From Clonostachys chloroleuca (lineage: Eukaryota; Ascomycota; Sordariomycetes; Hypocreales; Bionectriaceae): 64,000 nucleotides of DNA. A model generated the notes under the pieces. It was not told where the DNA came from, did not search any database, and saw only the letters and a list, made by a program, of their open reading frames with translations. A program made the position numbers and the translations under genes. The stretch covers positions 21,018,001 to 21,082,000 of the forward strand of contig JBANAY010000003.1 of NCBI GenBank assembly GCA_037952775.1, read 5' to 3'. How positions within the stretch are numbered: position 1 is the stretch's first letter; each line of letters begins with the position of its first letter. Positions 46,465-56,161 of the stretch are shown here, one piece after another.

Positions 46465-49002
46465 GACGTTTGTGTGGTAGAGTTGAAGATGGAAATCTGC
46501 ACAACAGTTGAAGATAAATCAGAGTGCTGATGAAGAGAATGGCTGGTGAAAGAAATGTGGATGAGGGATACGGATACTCGGGCCCTTTTCAATTCGGTAG
46601 CTTTGGTCGGGGCAGCCTACTCGATAACCGCATTGCCTCGATCCAAGAAATAAGGCAGGAATGCATTCTTCTCCTGCGTCAAGACTGAGCAGGATTCTCA
46701 AGAACGACCACTCACAACCCCCACCTTCGGCGGTGCAAGGCAGTCAAGCGGATAGCCGCGTCCAGACTCCGAGAGCAGTTTCAACCAACATCGAGAGGCG
46801 GTGAGCGTTTCCTAGTGAATGATAGGTGCAAATTGGGAACTTGTTTCCGATGGGCTGGAGGTTCTCGAAATCTTCTATGCAGGTTTGCCACCAACATCTC
46901 ACTCCAGCCTATTCTGAGCAACAAGCCGGCTAAAGATACATTTCTCAGAAGGTTACGAGGACGATGGGACTTCTTTCGCACTCTTTGTGTTGCACGACAT
47001 GGTACCTGGTGAGTATGGCATTGTAGGTGTACACAGGGATGGCATCTTTCAGTACGTCGACATGGTGCTCTCTTGGAAGGGCCTGAGTTGGCAGCTTCCA
47101 CAACAACGGGAGAAGGCATCGACGGGCATAAGGCGTCGTTTGTCGATTTAGGTTAGATGTCTTCCACAGAGCACACCGCTCCCGGAGAGTTGCTTGAGGG
47201 TGGTGACACAAGATGGGAGAGAGGGGTCAAGGGACGTATTTCTGGCCCGGGCTCTGCGTTGTATATGCGAGCTTTCTGGATGGTCCCATTTTGTGTTCCC
47301 TCTGTAGTGTGCGCCTGACTGGCCTCCTGACTCTCTTCACGAAGGAGAATACACCAAAGGCATGGGCGGTCAGGACGAGGTAAGGCGCACGCTCTTGCGA
47401 GGAGTTATGGCTTGCGTTAGGCTGCCGTCTATGTGGCGCTGTCGCACAGCTATGTAATCAGTCGAGAGTTCATTCTTATAGTAAAAACTTGAATACTATG
47501 CGGAGTCTTGTGGTCCCATTGGGTATTTCAGACTGACCGACGGTCATCCCATTGTCAAGTCTGGCCTCTCAACGACAGTCCTGGAAGATACACAAGCATC
47601 AGTTCAGCCCAAATGAGGTGTTGGCACATGAGAAATCCCCTTTTCAGCCACAACATCCTTCGTCAACGCAAGAATCACCATCATTCGACCATTTGTTCCC
47701 GTGGTGATGAGTGTTTTCTGTAGCTACCAACGCGTTAGTAGTGTGTTGTCCTCCTCTCTTTCTCTAGATCTACTTGAGTTCTCCATCTGGAATAGCTCTC
47801 AAGTCACGATATGCTTCTTCAGCACAGATTTTCAAGTCTGGAATGCCCTCAAGTGAGAATGGAAGTCATGTATACCGGAAAAAATCTACATTGATTCTTT
47901 GCGTAATGCAAGTATATGCATTATAAGGCTGTCGATAGTATTCCCTCCGTCGCAGCATTCGAGATAGATCATAGTCATGACGTGGTAAATTGAAGGAGTT
48001 GGAAGATCCCCGTTCGGCCAATCTACTCAGATACGCAAACTGCCCAAGTTCACAATTCTTGAGCCACAAGTGGAAGAAAAATAGCCAATATTTCTTAAAC
48101 CTTGTCCTCCAGCTGGTTTTTGCACTCTTTGAGCCTGGTAAGAGTGTTCAGTTGACCTAACATGTGTTGTACGGTTGTCAGGCCTTTCACATCCCAGATA
48201 GAATACGGCTGAGATATTCGGGCACAATGTGAGATGATAATTGGGCTCAAATGCGTCTCACTCTTGTATAATGGTTCTAGAAGGTAACTCGCCATCTAAA
48301 GGCGCTCTCTTGCTTACCACGGGATCATGTCAGTCTAGCAATATCTGGGAGAGTTGCCTACATGGCGGTGCTGTTCACAACGGCACGACCAACTATTCAA
48401 CCGTATCAAAAGGCAGCGCATATTGAATGAGCTCCATGAGTCCCGTATGTCCAAAATTTGATGATTGTTGCTTCATTCAGCAGGCATTAGAGCCCAGCCT
48501 CTTGGCGACGGCAATTCAATTGCCCAGACCGCGGTTAATTCCCATCGGCACGATCCAGAGGATGGGCTTCCCACTCATGCATCGATTTCCGGACCGCCGA
48601 TCGACTTTCTGTCCAAAGTTCGATCTTGGCTTCCGTAGTGCAGAGCCAAGCCCGAAACTACCCCAAACGCGGAGGTGAGCAGACCGGAATGGCGTCACCA
48701 CTTTATCCCTGCTCTGTCATTCCTCTCCCAGATGGTAATGCGAATTGCATTCTGTGGAGATGGGAGCATCAGTAACACATGGACATGCTGCAGTTGCCTG
48801 TCGGGCTTCGGACCATGGCCTTGTGCGAGACATGATTCACCTGAGCCCAGCCTCGGTCCCTCAAGCAGAGAGTACATACATAAGGGACGGGACGGGACGG
48901 GACGCCAAAGTTAAAGCAAATAAGTGCCATCCCTTCAGCTAGACAAGTAGTCAACCGCGCGAGAACATCAGTTCCTACAGATTCATCATCATCACAATCA
49001 CC
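46465..49002. other. 2.5-kb gene-free interval, divergent promoter region
   Basis: Separates the RRM gene (minus) from the lipocalin gene (plus). It shows only short overlapping frames with no family resemblance. A (GGGAC)4 run lies about 100 bp before the lipocalin ATG. No RNA gene or transposon is seen. Confidence 0.5.
48884..48903. repeat. (GGGAC)4 tandem repeat
   Basis: Four perfect GGGAC units about 100 bp upstream of the lipocalin start codon, so within or next to its core promoter or leader. Confidence 0.9.
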
Positions 49003-49740
49003 ATGCGCCCACAGGTCGTCCTCGGAGCAGCCACAGCCGCGGCCGTCGCTGCGACCAACAGCACTCTATCCGTCGTTCCCTCCCTCTGGGACGGCCACTG
49101 CTCCTATCCAAAAGGCGACGATGGCTTCCAGCTTGACTCCTATCTCGGTCGCTGGTACCAGGTCGCCGGGACACTCGCCCCCTTCACGGCTAACTGCAAG
49201 TGCATCAATGCCGAGTACGCTCTGAACAGCGACGGAACGGTCCAGGTCAACAACTCCTGCGAGGCCAATGGCAAGGCCAGCAACATCCTGGGCACTGCCT
49301 CGCCTGCCGACGTCGCGTACGGCACCAAGGGCGTCTTTCGAGTGCAGTTCCCTGGTCAGCCGGGGCCGAAATGCCCTGGTCCCAACTACATTGTTCAAGG
49401 TATAGTTGCGAGCCATCTTGATCCCTTGACTTTGGCAATCCTGTCGGGTGTTTATCTCATCAATTGGATATACTAATCACCCTGGAGTTATAGATTATGC
49501 CAATGAAATAGCCCTTGTTCAGTCGAACAATTTTTCCACCCTCTTTATCCTAAGTCGTCAACAGCAATTGGAGGATAGTGTGATCGATGTGAGTTGTGTT
49601 TCTTCTATTCTTCCCTCGGCCTGGTCACATCACTAACTGGTTTTTTTTGTATCTAGGCATGGATTAAAAGAGCCGGTCTCTTAGGGACAAATCTCGACAA
49701 AGTGGTCAAAACCGACCAGAGCAATTGCTTATTCACATGA
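49003..49740 (+). CDS. secreted lipocalin-like protein
   Basis: Exons 49003-49399, 49494-49588 and 49657-49740 give 191 residues; introns are 94 bp (TACTAAT branch) and 68 bp. The N-terminus MRPQVVLGAATAAAVAATNS looks like a signal peptide. The lipocalin signature G-x-W appears as SYLGRWYQVAGTLAPF, then CKCINAEYALNSDGTVQVNN, with GPKCPGPNYIVQDYANEIAL and FSTLFILSRQ forming later strands, and CLFT at the C-terminus. Six cysteines suggest disulfides. This is the Blc/apolipoprotein D-like lipocalin pattern: a beta barrel that binds small hydrophobic ligands. The ligand is unknown. It is convergent with the GH127 gene 182 bp away. An extracellular role is inferred from the signal peptide. Confidence 0.87.
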
Positions 49741-49922
49741 GCCGGGTCCGATTGAGCAATGTGTCATCTATGTATCACTAAACCAAGGTAGATTCTCGCA
49801 GGAGCCTGTCATTAGAACAACATTTTATTGCCTTCCAGAAAGCTGGAATGCCAACTGCCATCAACTATGTCATCTCATATCTAGCTCCCACTGATCCATT
49901 CCCAAGCTCTAGGCTCTACCAT

Positions 49923-51806
49923 TTAGAACGAGCCACTGACCTTCCAATACACATTGTAGTTGAAGCCGTGAGCATCATAGAAAGGTCCAAGAGAGACCGT
50001 CTCCCCACCAACTGTCCCCTCGAAGCTCAGCCCTTCCACCTGCTTCACAGTACCCAGATCAAGCTCAGGTACCGCAGACAAGGTGCGGTCCCCGTAGTTG
50101 GCGGCGAGGATCGTCGGGCCGTACGCAACCGCCGCCACCGAGGAGTCATCGTTGGCCACGACAGTGTGCAAGGTCATGGGGAGCTTCACGGTCAGGACGT
50201 CGCCGTTAGCCCAAGATCGTGAGATGGTAGCGTATGATCCAGGGTTTGCCTCCACGGAGACGGGAGAGCCGTTGACCTGGATCTCAACATTGCTGGTCCA
50301 GGATGGAATGCGTAGTGCAATGGCAAACTCGCCCGATCCCTCGATCGAGAACGTTGCGGTGTCGGATTCAGGAATGGTCGTAGTCTGGTTGACGATGACA
50401 CTGCGAGCCGACCAAGTAACTTGAGAAGGAGTGAACAGGTTGACATAGAGCGTGCTGTCATCATGGAAGTAGATGGAGTCCATGAGCTTGGTGTTGATCT
50501 CCAGTGCAGTGGCTTGGCAGCACCAGAAACTGTCATAATCCGTGCTCCAAGTGCCACCTCCCCAAGCTGGGCCGACTCCACGACGTCCACTGGGGTTCAA
50601 GGGCGTGAAATACGTGATGTGTCCATGGCTACTGGAGGGATCCTGCTGCCCAATAAGGTGGTTGATCAAGGCACGCTCGTAGTAGTCAAAGTATGAAGAG
50701 TCTGTGGGATCCAAGAGCCACAGCTCACGAGTCAACTTGAGCATATTGTAGGTGTTGCATGCCTCGCATGTATCTTTATCCAGGAACGCTGCGATGGCAT
50801 TGGGAGCTCGGAAGTGCTCGCTCTGGCTGTTGCCGCCAATAGCATAGGTGTGCTGGTTGACGGTAAAGTCCCAGGCGTTCTTGGCAATATCCAGGTATCT
50901 CTGGGTTCCCGTGGCCTTGAACTCACGGGCGGCACCGATCCATTTGGGCACTTGGGTGTTGGCATGCAGCCCATTGAGCTCGTCCCGGTTCGCGGCCAAG
51001 GGGTCGAAGATGGAAGCATGGTCGAACCTCTGGGCAGTCTTGAGCCATCGCTCGTCTCCGGTCTGGTGGTAGACATCTGCCAAGACCTCGTTCATCCCAC
51101 CGAATTCCGTAGCCATCATGGCCTGCATCTGGTCGTAGGACAGCTGGCTGGTTCGCCACTCCACCCAACCGGCCAGGGCGAGAAGCACATCACGGGCTGT
51201 CTCGTCCCCCACATAGCGCCACACGTCGAGCAGGCCAGCAAGAGTCTTGTGGATCGCGTAGTATGGGACGTTTCCGTTGCTCAGCGTACGGTTCTCAACC
51301 TTCGCAATCTCAGACTCGGGGAAGCCTGACAGATATCCAGCGTTGAACCCAACCGCCTCATTGTTCGCCTGGCACTTGGCAAGTTCGGCCACAAAATGTG
51401 TAGCGTGGTCACGGCACTGCTCGTCTCCTAGGACAGCGTAGCACTGTGCCCAGCCGGTGAGAAAATGACCCTGAGCGTGAGTGCGGAAAGGGAAGTCGGG
51501 CGCATCCCATCCACCATTGGTAGCTGCACCTTGGGTATCAAGGCCATGGTTTGAGCGAAAGTTGTAGAGCAAACGCTCAGTGTCGACCCATTTGAGGTAC
51601 GTCAGTGTCCTCTCCTGGTTTTCCAGCCAGCGGCCGTTTGTGAGCCGAACCTCGCTCAAATCGAAGCCGTAAGCTAGGACTCCAATCTCGTCCGTGGCCT
51701 GTGATACATGGGCAGATACAGTTGCAGTGTTGCTGAGAAAGCTCAGCAGCCCAAGAGCAACAGAAACACTCCCAGCAAACTTTCCCGTGCCAAATATCTG
51801 ATACAT
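49923..51806 (-). CDS. secreted glycoside hydrolase family 127 protein (beta-L-arabinofuranosidase-like, DUF1680)
   Basis: A single minus-strand exon of 627 residues. The frame is open further upstream, but the first ATG (51806) gives a good signal peptide (MYQIFGTGKFAGSVSVALGL, LSFLSNTATVSAH). Conserved parts are WLENQERTLTYLKWVDTERL, GWDAPDFPFRTHAQGHFLTG, VPYYAIHKTLAGLLDVWRYV, TEFGGMNEVLADVY, then CEACNTYNMLKLTREL and DSFWCCQATALEINTKL. In the structurally studied member HypBA1, Glu-x-Cys and a Cys-Cys pair hold a zinc ion and one Cys is the nucleophile; both (CEAC, WCC) are present here. The C-terminal 180 residues form beta domains. It probably removes L-arabinofuranose or related sugars from plant-derived glycans outside the cell. 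Substrate linkage is not certain, since the GH127/146 groups differ. Confidence 0.9.
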   Translation of the reverse strand: MYQIFGTGKFAGSVSVALGLLSFLSNTATVSAHVSQATDEIGVLAYGFDLSEVRLTNGRWLENQERTLTYLKWVDTERLLYNFRSNHGLDTQGAATNGGWDAPDFPFRTHAQGHFLTGWAQCYAVLGDEQCRDHATHFVAELAKCQANNEAVGFNAGYLSGFPESEIAKVENRTLSNGNVPYYAIHKTLAGLLDVWRYVGDETARDVLLALAGWVEWRTSQLSYDQMQAMMATEFGGMNEVLADVYHQTGDERWLKTAQRFDHASIFDPLAANRDELNGLHANTQVPKWIGAAREFKATGTQRYLDIAKNAWDFTVNQHTYAIGGNSQSEHFRAPNAIAAFLDKDTCEACNTYNMLKLTRELWLLDPTDSSYFDYYERALINHLIGQQDPSSSHGHITYFTPLNPSGRRGVGPAWGGGTWSTDYDSFWCCQATALEINTKLMDSIYFHDDSTLYVNLFTPSQVTWSARSVIVNQTTTIPESDTATFSIEGSGEFAIALRIPSWTSNVEIQVNGSPVSVEANPGSYATISRSWANGDVLTVKLPMTLHTVVANDDSSVAAVAYGPTILAANYGDRTLSAVPELDLGTVKQVEGLSFEGTVGGETVSLGPFYDAHGFNYNVYWKVSGSF

Positions 51807-52539
51807 GGCTGGTTTCAGGTTATCAAATAGTATGTTGAAGTCAAGACTGAGCCAGACTAGACGAGCGAGCAACTTGCCCGGGGTTCACAAATACATTAAA
51901 TAAGTCTGAGAGGCCCTCAAATTACGCTTAAGGCAACGTACCTTCCACACATGTTCGATATATTCTGCGCATATTCCTTGCATATGCGGAATCGGTCACC
52001 TTGTAAGCTGGCCACGAGTGTGAGTGGTGCGTCTAGAAACCAGCATCGCTCTCCGCATCACTCTCCACACCAGCATTCATTCCATCGCCTTCGGCATTGG
52101 CTCTCCCACCGGGCGAGGTCTCCCAAAACCGGTCCTCCTTAGGAAGGCAACGTTGTGAGGGAACACGGCGGTTGAATGCAGAGACCCACGTCGCATCGAG
52201 CGTTTCGTCTTTCCCCGCCAATGATGATGGGGAATAACATCCCCTGGGGAACTCGTGCTAGCTCGCAAGATTAACCGATAATTCCTTGGGGTGCAGTGAC
52301 AGATCGACAGGTGCCAAGTTGGAGGGCAGGGCTGTAGCTCAAGTTCTACTGGTGCGGAAGAGCATAGTCGGGTAGTTTCAACTGCCGGCACGATAACCCT
52401 TGTTCAGGCTTATGAATAGTTGAATAGATATGCAGAATGTCAAGAAACGCTAATGTACTTCGTCAACTCATTGTCAAACACCTCGCTCCTCCTTGTGAAA
52501 ATAACCCGCTTAGATGCTGAACATGATTCAAACCAATCC
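51807..52539. other. intergenic interval upstream of GH127
   Basis: A 733-bp interval between two minus-strand genes, holding the GH127 promoter and the 3' UTR of the ADP-ribosylglycohydrolase. No other feature is supported. Confidence 0.5.
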
Positions 52540-53874
52540 TCACTTCCATCCAAACCAACTTGACCCGCCTTTCTTCTTCTCCTCCTCTTTTCTCTTCCAT
52601 TCCCGTTCCCGCTCGACCATCCGAGCCTGTAGAAGCATAGCCTTGCCTTCCATCTCATGCGGCGTTATGAAGCCTCTGCCGCCGTCCGGCGCTGTATCCT
52701 TGTCATCCGGACCACTGTACCACATGTCCACCACCCCAACCACCGCACATAGAGACTCGGATTTCTGGAGAAGCCACTCCCCGTGGGTCAGACCATCCCG
52801 CCAGTGTGTAGGCAGGTTCTTGTATCCAAGGAAAGATCCCAGGAGCGCACCCGCAAAGCAGGCATTCGTATCCGCATCGCCGCCCCACATGATGAGGTCT
52901 GTGATGAGAGGTTCGAAGATGCTCATCTCATTGTGGAGCGTCTTGGGTCTGCTCGCAAGAGTCCTGAACGCCAGACGGAGGGCATGGACGCCCGCCCCGA
53001 AGCACTTGTAGACGTAGCCAATTTTCCAGCCCTGGCCGAGCTCCAGGTCGGCGTAGTCATCCACCCTGACGTGGCGCCAGAACTCATCGCGGTCGAGGTC
53101 CGGCTCGTCCTTGCGGCTCTCGTCCTTCATCTGGCCCTCCCGATACTTCTCCCACCACTCCAGCGCCTTCTTGGCGACGTCGTCGATCCCACCCTCGCCG
53201 CGGATCTCTCCCAGAGTCAGGCCGCGGACCAGTGCCGTGCCGACAGCGCAGCAGATGATGCACCGTGGATCGACGTGAGTCATGACGGAGTACGAGGCGG
53301 CGATCTCGAACGTCTCCTCGAGGGTTTTGCTCAAGCACATGAGACCAAGAGGATGGGTGCGCATCAGACTACCGTTCGGGGCTGCATTGTAATTGCAGAT
53401 CTTCCAATGGTGTCTCGCGGTGTCCTCGGGGGCCTCGAGGTACGCCTTGCTCCTCACAATGGCGCCCACGGTCCTGCCCAGACCCAGGGGAAGGGTGTCG
53501 AGTGCCCTCAGGCCCTGCTGCACCCAGATGCTCAGTCTCGAGGCGAACTCCTTGGGGTCGAGCTCCTTCCCATCCACGTGCAGATAGGCGAGCAGTATCA
53601 ACATGGCGTGGTCCGTGTCGTCAGTCCACTCTCCTGGAAGATGGGGAGCACGGTGCGAGTCATGGCGGAATTGGGTTGCCTGGTCCTTGGGGAGGAGGGT
53701 GAATTTGCGGTCAGTGTATGAGTGAACGGCCATGTCCGTCGACAGGAACTCGGTGTACAGGCCAATGGCATCGCCAAGGGCCGAGCCAAACAGACAGCCG
53801 AGGATGCGGTCGTGAAGGGCGGCCTTGATTGTGGCCTGAGCGGCCTCTGGGCTCACATTGAAGTTAGTAGCCAT
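52540..53874 (-). CDS. ADP-ribosylglycohydrolase family protein (DraG/ARH fold)
   Basis: A single minus-strand exon of 444 residues with no signal peptide. The start reads MATNFNVSPEAAQATIKAAL and leads into RILGCLFGSALGDAIGLYTE, the family N-terminal helix. The first metal site is GEWTDDTDHAMLILLAYL (T-D-D), and the second is MWGGDADTNACFAGALLGSF (D-x-D-T). YNAAPNGSLMRTHPLGLM matches the family's NGSLMR block, and SYSVMTHVDPRCIICCAVGT the (S/T)-x-x-T-H-x-D-P-R block. All ligands of the dinuclear Mg/Mn centre seen in DraG/ARH proteins are present. It should remove ADP-ribose from a protein or small molecule in the cytosol; the substrate cannot be told. The C-terminus is Lys/Glu-rich, ending SSWFGWK. 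Confidence 0.92.
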   Translation of the reverse strand: MATNFNVSPEAAQATIKAALHDRILGCLFGSALGDAIGLYTEFLSTDMAVHSYTDRKFTLLPKDQATQFRHDSHRAPHLPGEWTDDTDHAMLILLAYLHVDGKELDPKEFASRLSIWVQQGLRALDTLPLGLGRTVGAIVRSKAYLEAPEDTARHHWKICNYNAAPNGSLMRTHPLGLMCLSKTLEETFEIAASYSVMTHVDPRCIICCAVGTALVRGLTLGEIRGEGGIDDVAKKALEWWEKYREGQMKDESRKDEPDLDRDEFWRHVRVDDYADLELGQGWKIGYVYKCFGAGVHALRLAFRTLASRPKTLHNEMSIFEPLITDLIMWGGDADTNACFAGALLGSFLGYKNLPTHWRDGLTHGEWLLQKSESLCAVVGVVDMWYSGPDDKDTAPDGGRGFITPHEMEGKAMLLQARMVEREREWKRKEEEKKKGGSSWFGWK

Positions 53875-54755
53875 AGTTAAACACAGTTAAAAACAACGGC
53901 GATGATCTTCGCAGCGGCAATCAAATGCAGAGCGGACGACCTAGACTTTTTAAGCACCAGCCGAGGCGTCGCGACAGACTCACACCTCGACGCCAGCGGC
54001 TTGTCTAAGACCTGAGCTGAACCAGAGCTTGGCGCTAGATGGCATCTAGAGGAGGCGGAGCAGTGCTGTTTCGTTCTACAGGGCAGCCTACACGCTGTTA
54101 TAGTGGTGCCTAGCGGTTCAGCAGCCCAACCGTACAGTCTAAGGCTAGCATTGGGCAGGGGTGTCTAAATGCTGGCGCCTGGGGCTGATTCCCCCATCCA
54201 CACATCAACTTGCAAGGCAGCAAGTTAACAGGTGATAACTATAGATCCTGCTTCATTCCAGGCATGAAGGACTCCTTATCTGTCATGTTAGCCAGCTATA
54301 AGAACAATCCGGTTGCCTGGATAGTTAGATATCAGTCAAATCTAGATGTGGCGAAGTCCGTACTCCGAGCTAAGGTTATTTATTTAAGACAATTATATGT
54401 TGGTATAGACGGACGTTATTAGCCTCTATTAAAGTAGATATATTACATACCTTAATCAACAAATATAACAGACATTCCACATTAACCAACACCTTACTAA
54501 CACGACCCTGACCATCGCATAAGATTAGGGCTGAAAAATCTACACCGACACATAGTCTGCAAATGCCCAGATAGGTGGAGAGATCTATTCTATCGCCTCG
54601 TCTAATGGTGAGGTAAACGAGCCTAGCTTTTTGGTGCTCATCGGATCTTTTCGCTGGCATATAAGGACATATTCCTACGGGACCTGCAAACAAACGCTTT
54701 ATGATTTCGTCCTATTCAATCTGAACATGTACAGCGAAACGAACCCGCCATCTCA
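53875..54755. other. intergenic interval with an AT-rich, possibly relic-repeat tract
   Basis: The first 300 bases are GC-balanced promoter DNA of the ADP-ribosylglycohydrolase gene. From about 54200 to 54720 the sequence turns AT-rich, with broken coding-like frames on both strands (a 105-codon frame on the minus strand, 54376-54693), resembling mutated repeat DNA. I cannot name an element or find its ends. Confidence 0.4.
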
Positions 54756-55439
54756 TCACTCGGTGCCCAAATTCCACAGACCATCGCCGAGGAAGTGCGC
54801 ATCCTCGACGACAGGCCCCTTGCCCTTGGCCTTGACCTCGGCAGTCCCAGCAACCAACACTCCGACAGCGCAGGCCTCCTCCTTGCCCTCTGCCATGATG
54901 ACGACCGGCTCTCCCTTTTCCAGCTCCCGACTCCACCTACCATCCTCGTCGACCTTCTGATCCAACTCCTTCCCCTCCTCCAGCTTGGGAGCAGCGCCTT
55001 CGACAGGCAGCCTGCCTCCCTTGCTCGTCAAGCCAGGAGCCATCAGAGTAGCCCCACTCAGGACGAATCGAATGGCACCCCTATCAATCCGTATCGTGGG
55101 AAAAGCTTGGGGGAAGCGGTGGACGAGACGGAGGTGGGGCATGACCTCGCCGGTGTCCTGCTGGTAGAACAAGGGCACGTTGTCCAGGACGTAGAGGGTA
55201 TTGCGGTCGGGAAGCTTCATGCTCTCGAGAGAGCCCTTCTTGGGGAGGATCTCATCTATGTAGGGCGTCATGAGCGGGTACGTTGACAGCAGGGCTTGTC
55301 GCAGCGACCGCTGGACTGACGACTTGAGTTTTTGCTTGGGAGCTGGGTTGATTCTGCAAGGTGGGGCAGAAACATGGTCAGTACCGTAGCTGGGACGATG
55401 ATCCATTTACGGGGGGGAGACATACTCCTTCTTGAACAT
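54756..55439 (-). CDS. TMA20: translation machinery-associated protein 20 (MCT-1-like, PUA domain)
   Basis: Exons 55439-55426 (only 14 nt) and 55353-54756, joined across a 72-bp intron (GTATGT...TTGCAG), give 203 residues. Splicing makes MFKKEINPAPKQKLKSSVQR, the standard MCT-1/Tma20 N-terminus. Further conserved parts are YPLMTPYIDEILPKKGSLES, TLYVLDNVPLFYQQDTGEVM and LRLVHRFPQAFPTIRIDRGA. The PUA domain follows: IRFVLSGATLMAPGLTSKGG, an acidic insert of about 35 residues, then GEPVVIMAEGKEEACAVGVL. Tma20 works with Tma22 (DENR) to recycle 40S subunits and support reinitiation, in the cytosol on ribosomes. At 203 residues it is slightly longer than the 181 of yeast because of the insert. The 14-nt first exon is needed for the start and is well supported. 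Confidence 0.92.
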
Positions 55440-55853
55440 TTTGGCGGTGTTGAGCTCGGGTGAGCTGTTTAGACGCCGGAAACTCGAAGCTGGGAAACGT
55501 TGCACGCGTCTCTGTTGAACAAAAGTCTGGATGGTGGGGGTGGAGGGGAGCAAAGTGCCCCGCGATGGCCGTATTCCGTGGCGGGGTAGCAGAGGTACCA
55601 ATTCCGCTACCCAAAACCAGCCTAAGCACAAGTACCTCGTGTGGCACCACTCTACCACTACAGAGCCGAGCTCACCGTGAGCTGGCGGACCAACAGGAGG
55701 GGAAGACATCATGGAACTCAATTGCAGCGGGAGAAATAACGAGGCAAAAAACACAGGCGCAAGGCTTGCATTTGGTTGAGAATATAGTCTATCACCGGCA
55801 TATGTACACATCAACTGAGCAACCGACAGCTACTCCCAACACACATCCCTCGC
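55440..55853. other. interval between TMA20 and I78 inhibitor gene
   Basis: A 414-bp interval upstream of TMA20 and downstream of the I78 gene (both minus strand). It should hold the TMA20 promoter. No feature is seen. Confidence 0.5.
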
Positions 55854-56161
55854 TTAACCGAAGTTGACCTTGGTGACAATATTGTCATCATTCACATGGA
55901 CGTTGAGGCGATCAACGCGGAAGTCTCTCGTCATCATCTGGCCAGGCTTGACGATGCGGTGCTTCTCTGGTAGTTCCTTCTTGGAGAATGTCTGCAGGAG
56001 TTTCTGGTTAGTCCCGGTCTGGGATAAGTGCGCAACTTGTTCTCATCTGCGAGTGAACTTACAGTCTCAGTTGTCTCTTCCTCATGCAGAGTCTTGCCGA
56101 CGAGCTTGTTCTGCCACTCGACATTTTTGTCTCCGGTTGCCTGGGAATCGACGAGAGGCAT
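55854..56161 (-). CDS. I78-family peptidase inhibitor (elastase-inhibitor-like)
   Basis: Exons 56161-56063 and 55991-55854 (71-bp intron, GTAAGT...CTGCAG, phase 0) give 78 residues. The protein starts MPLVDSQATGDKNVEWQNKL, a polar N-terminus. The second exon reads LPEKHRIVKPGQMMTRDFRV and DRLNVHVNDDNIVTKVNFG, which match the I78 signature (R-V-I/V-x-P-G, T-x-D-x-R-x-x-R-L-N-V-x-x-D). The best-known member inhibits a fungal elastase (AFUEI of Aspergillus fumigatus). There is no evident signal peptide, so the protein is probably intracellular, where it might protect against vacuolar or endogenous serine proteases. Identification rests on the C-terminal half. Confidence 0.85.

Noticed and set aside
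51807..51872. An N-terminal extension of GH127 upstream of the first ATG
   Set aside because: The frame is open but has no ATG; starting at 51806 yields a proper signal peptide.
52783..53721. A 312-codon plus-strand open frame
   Set aside because: It is antisense to the ADP-ribosylglycohydrolase, whose motifs are clear on the other strand; the translated sequence has no domain and reflects GC-rich codon use.
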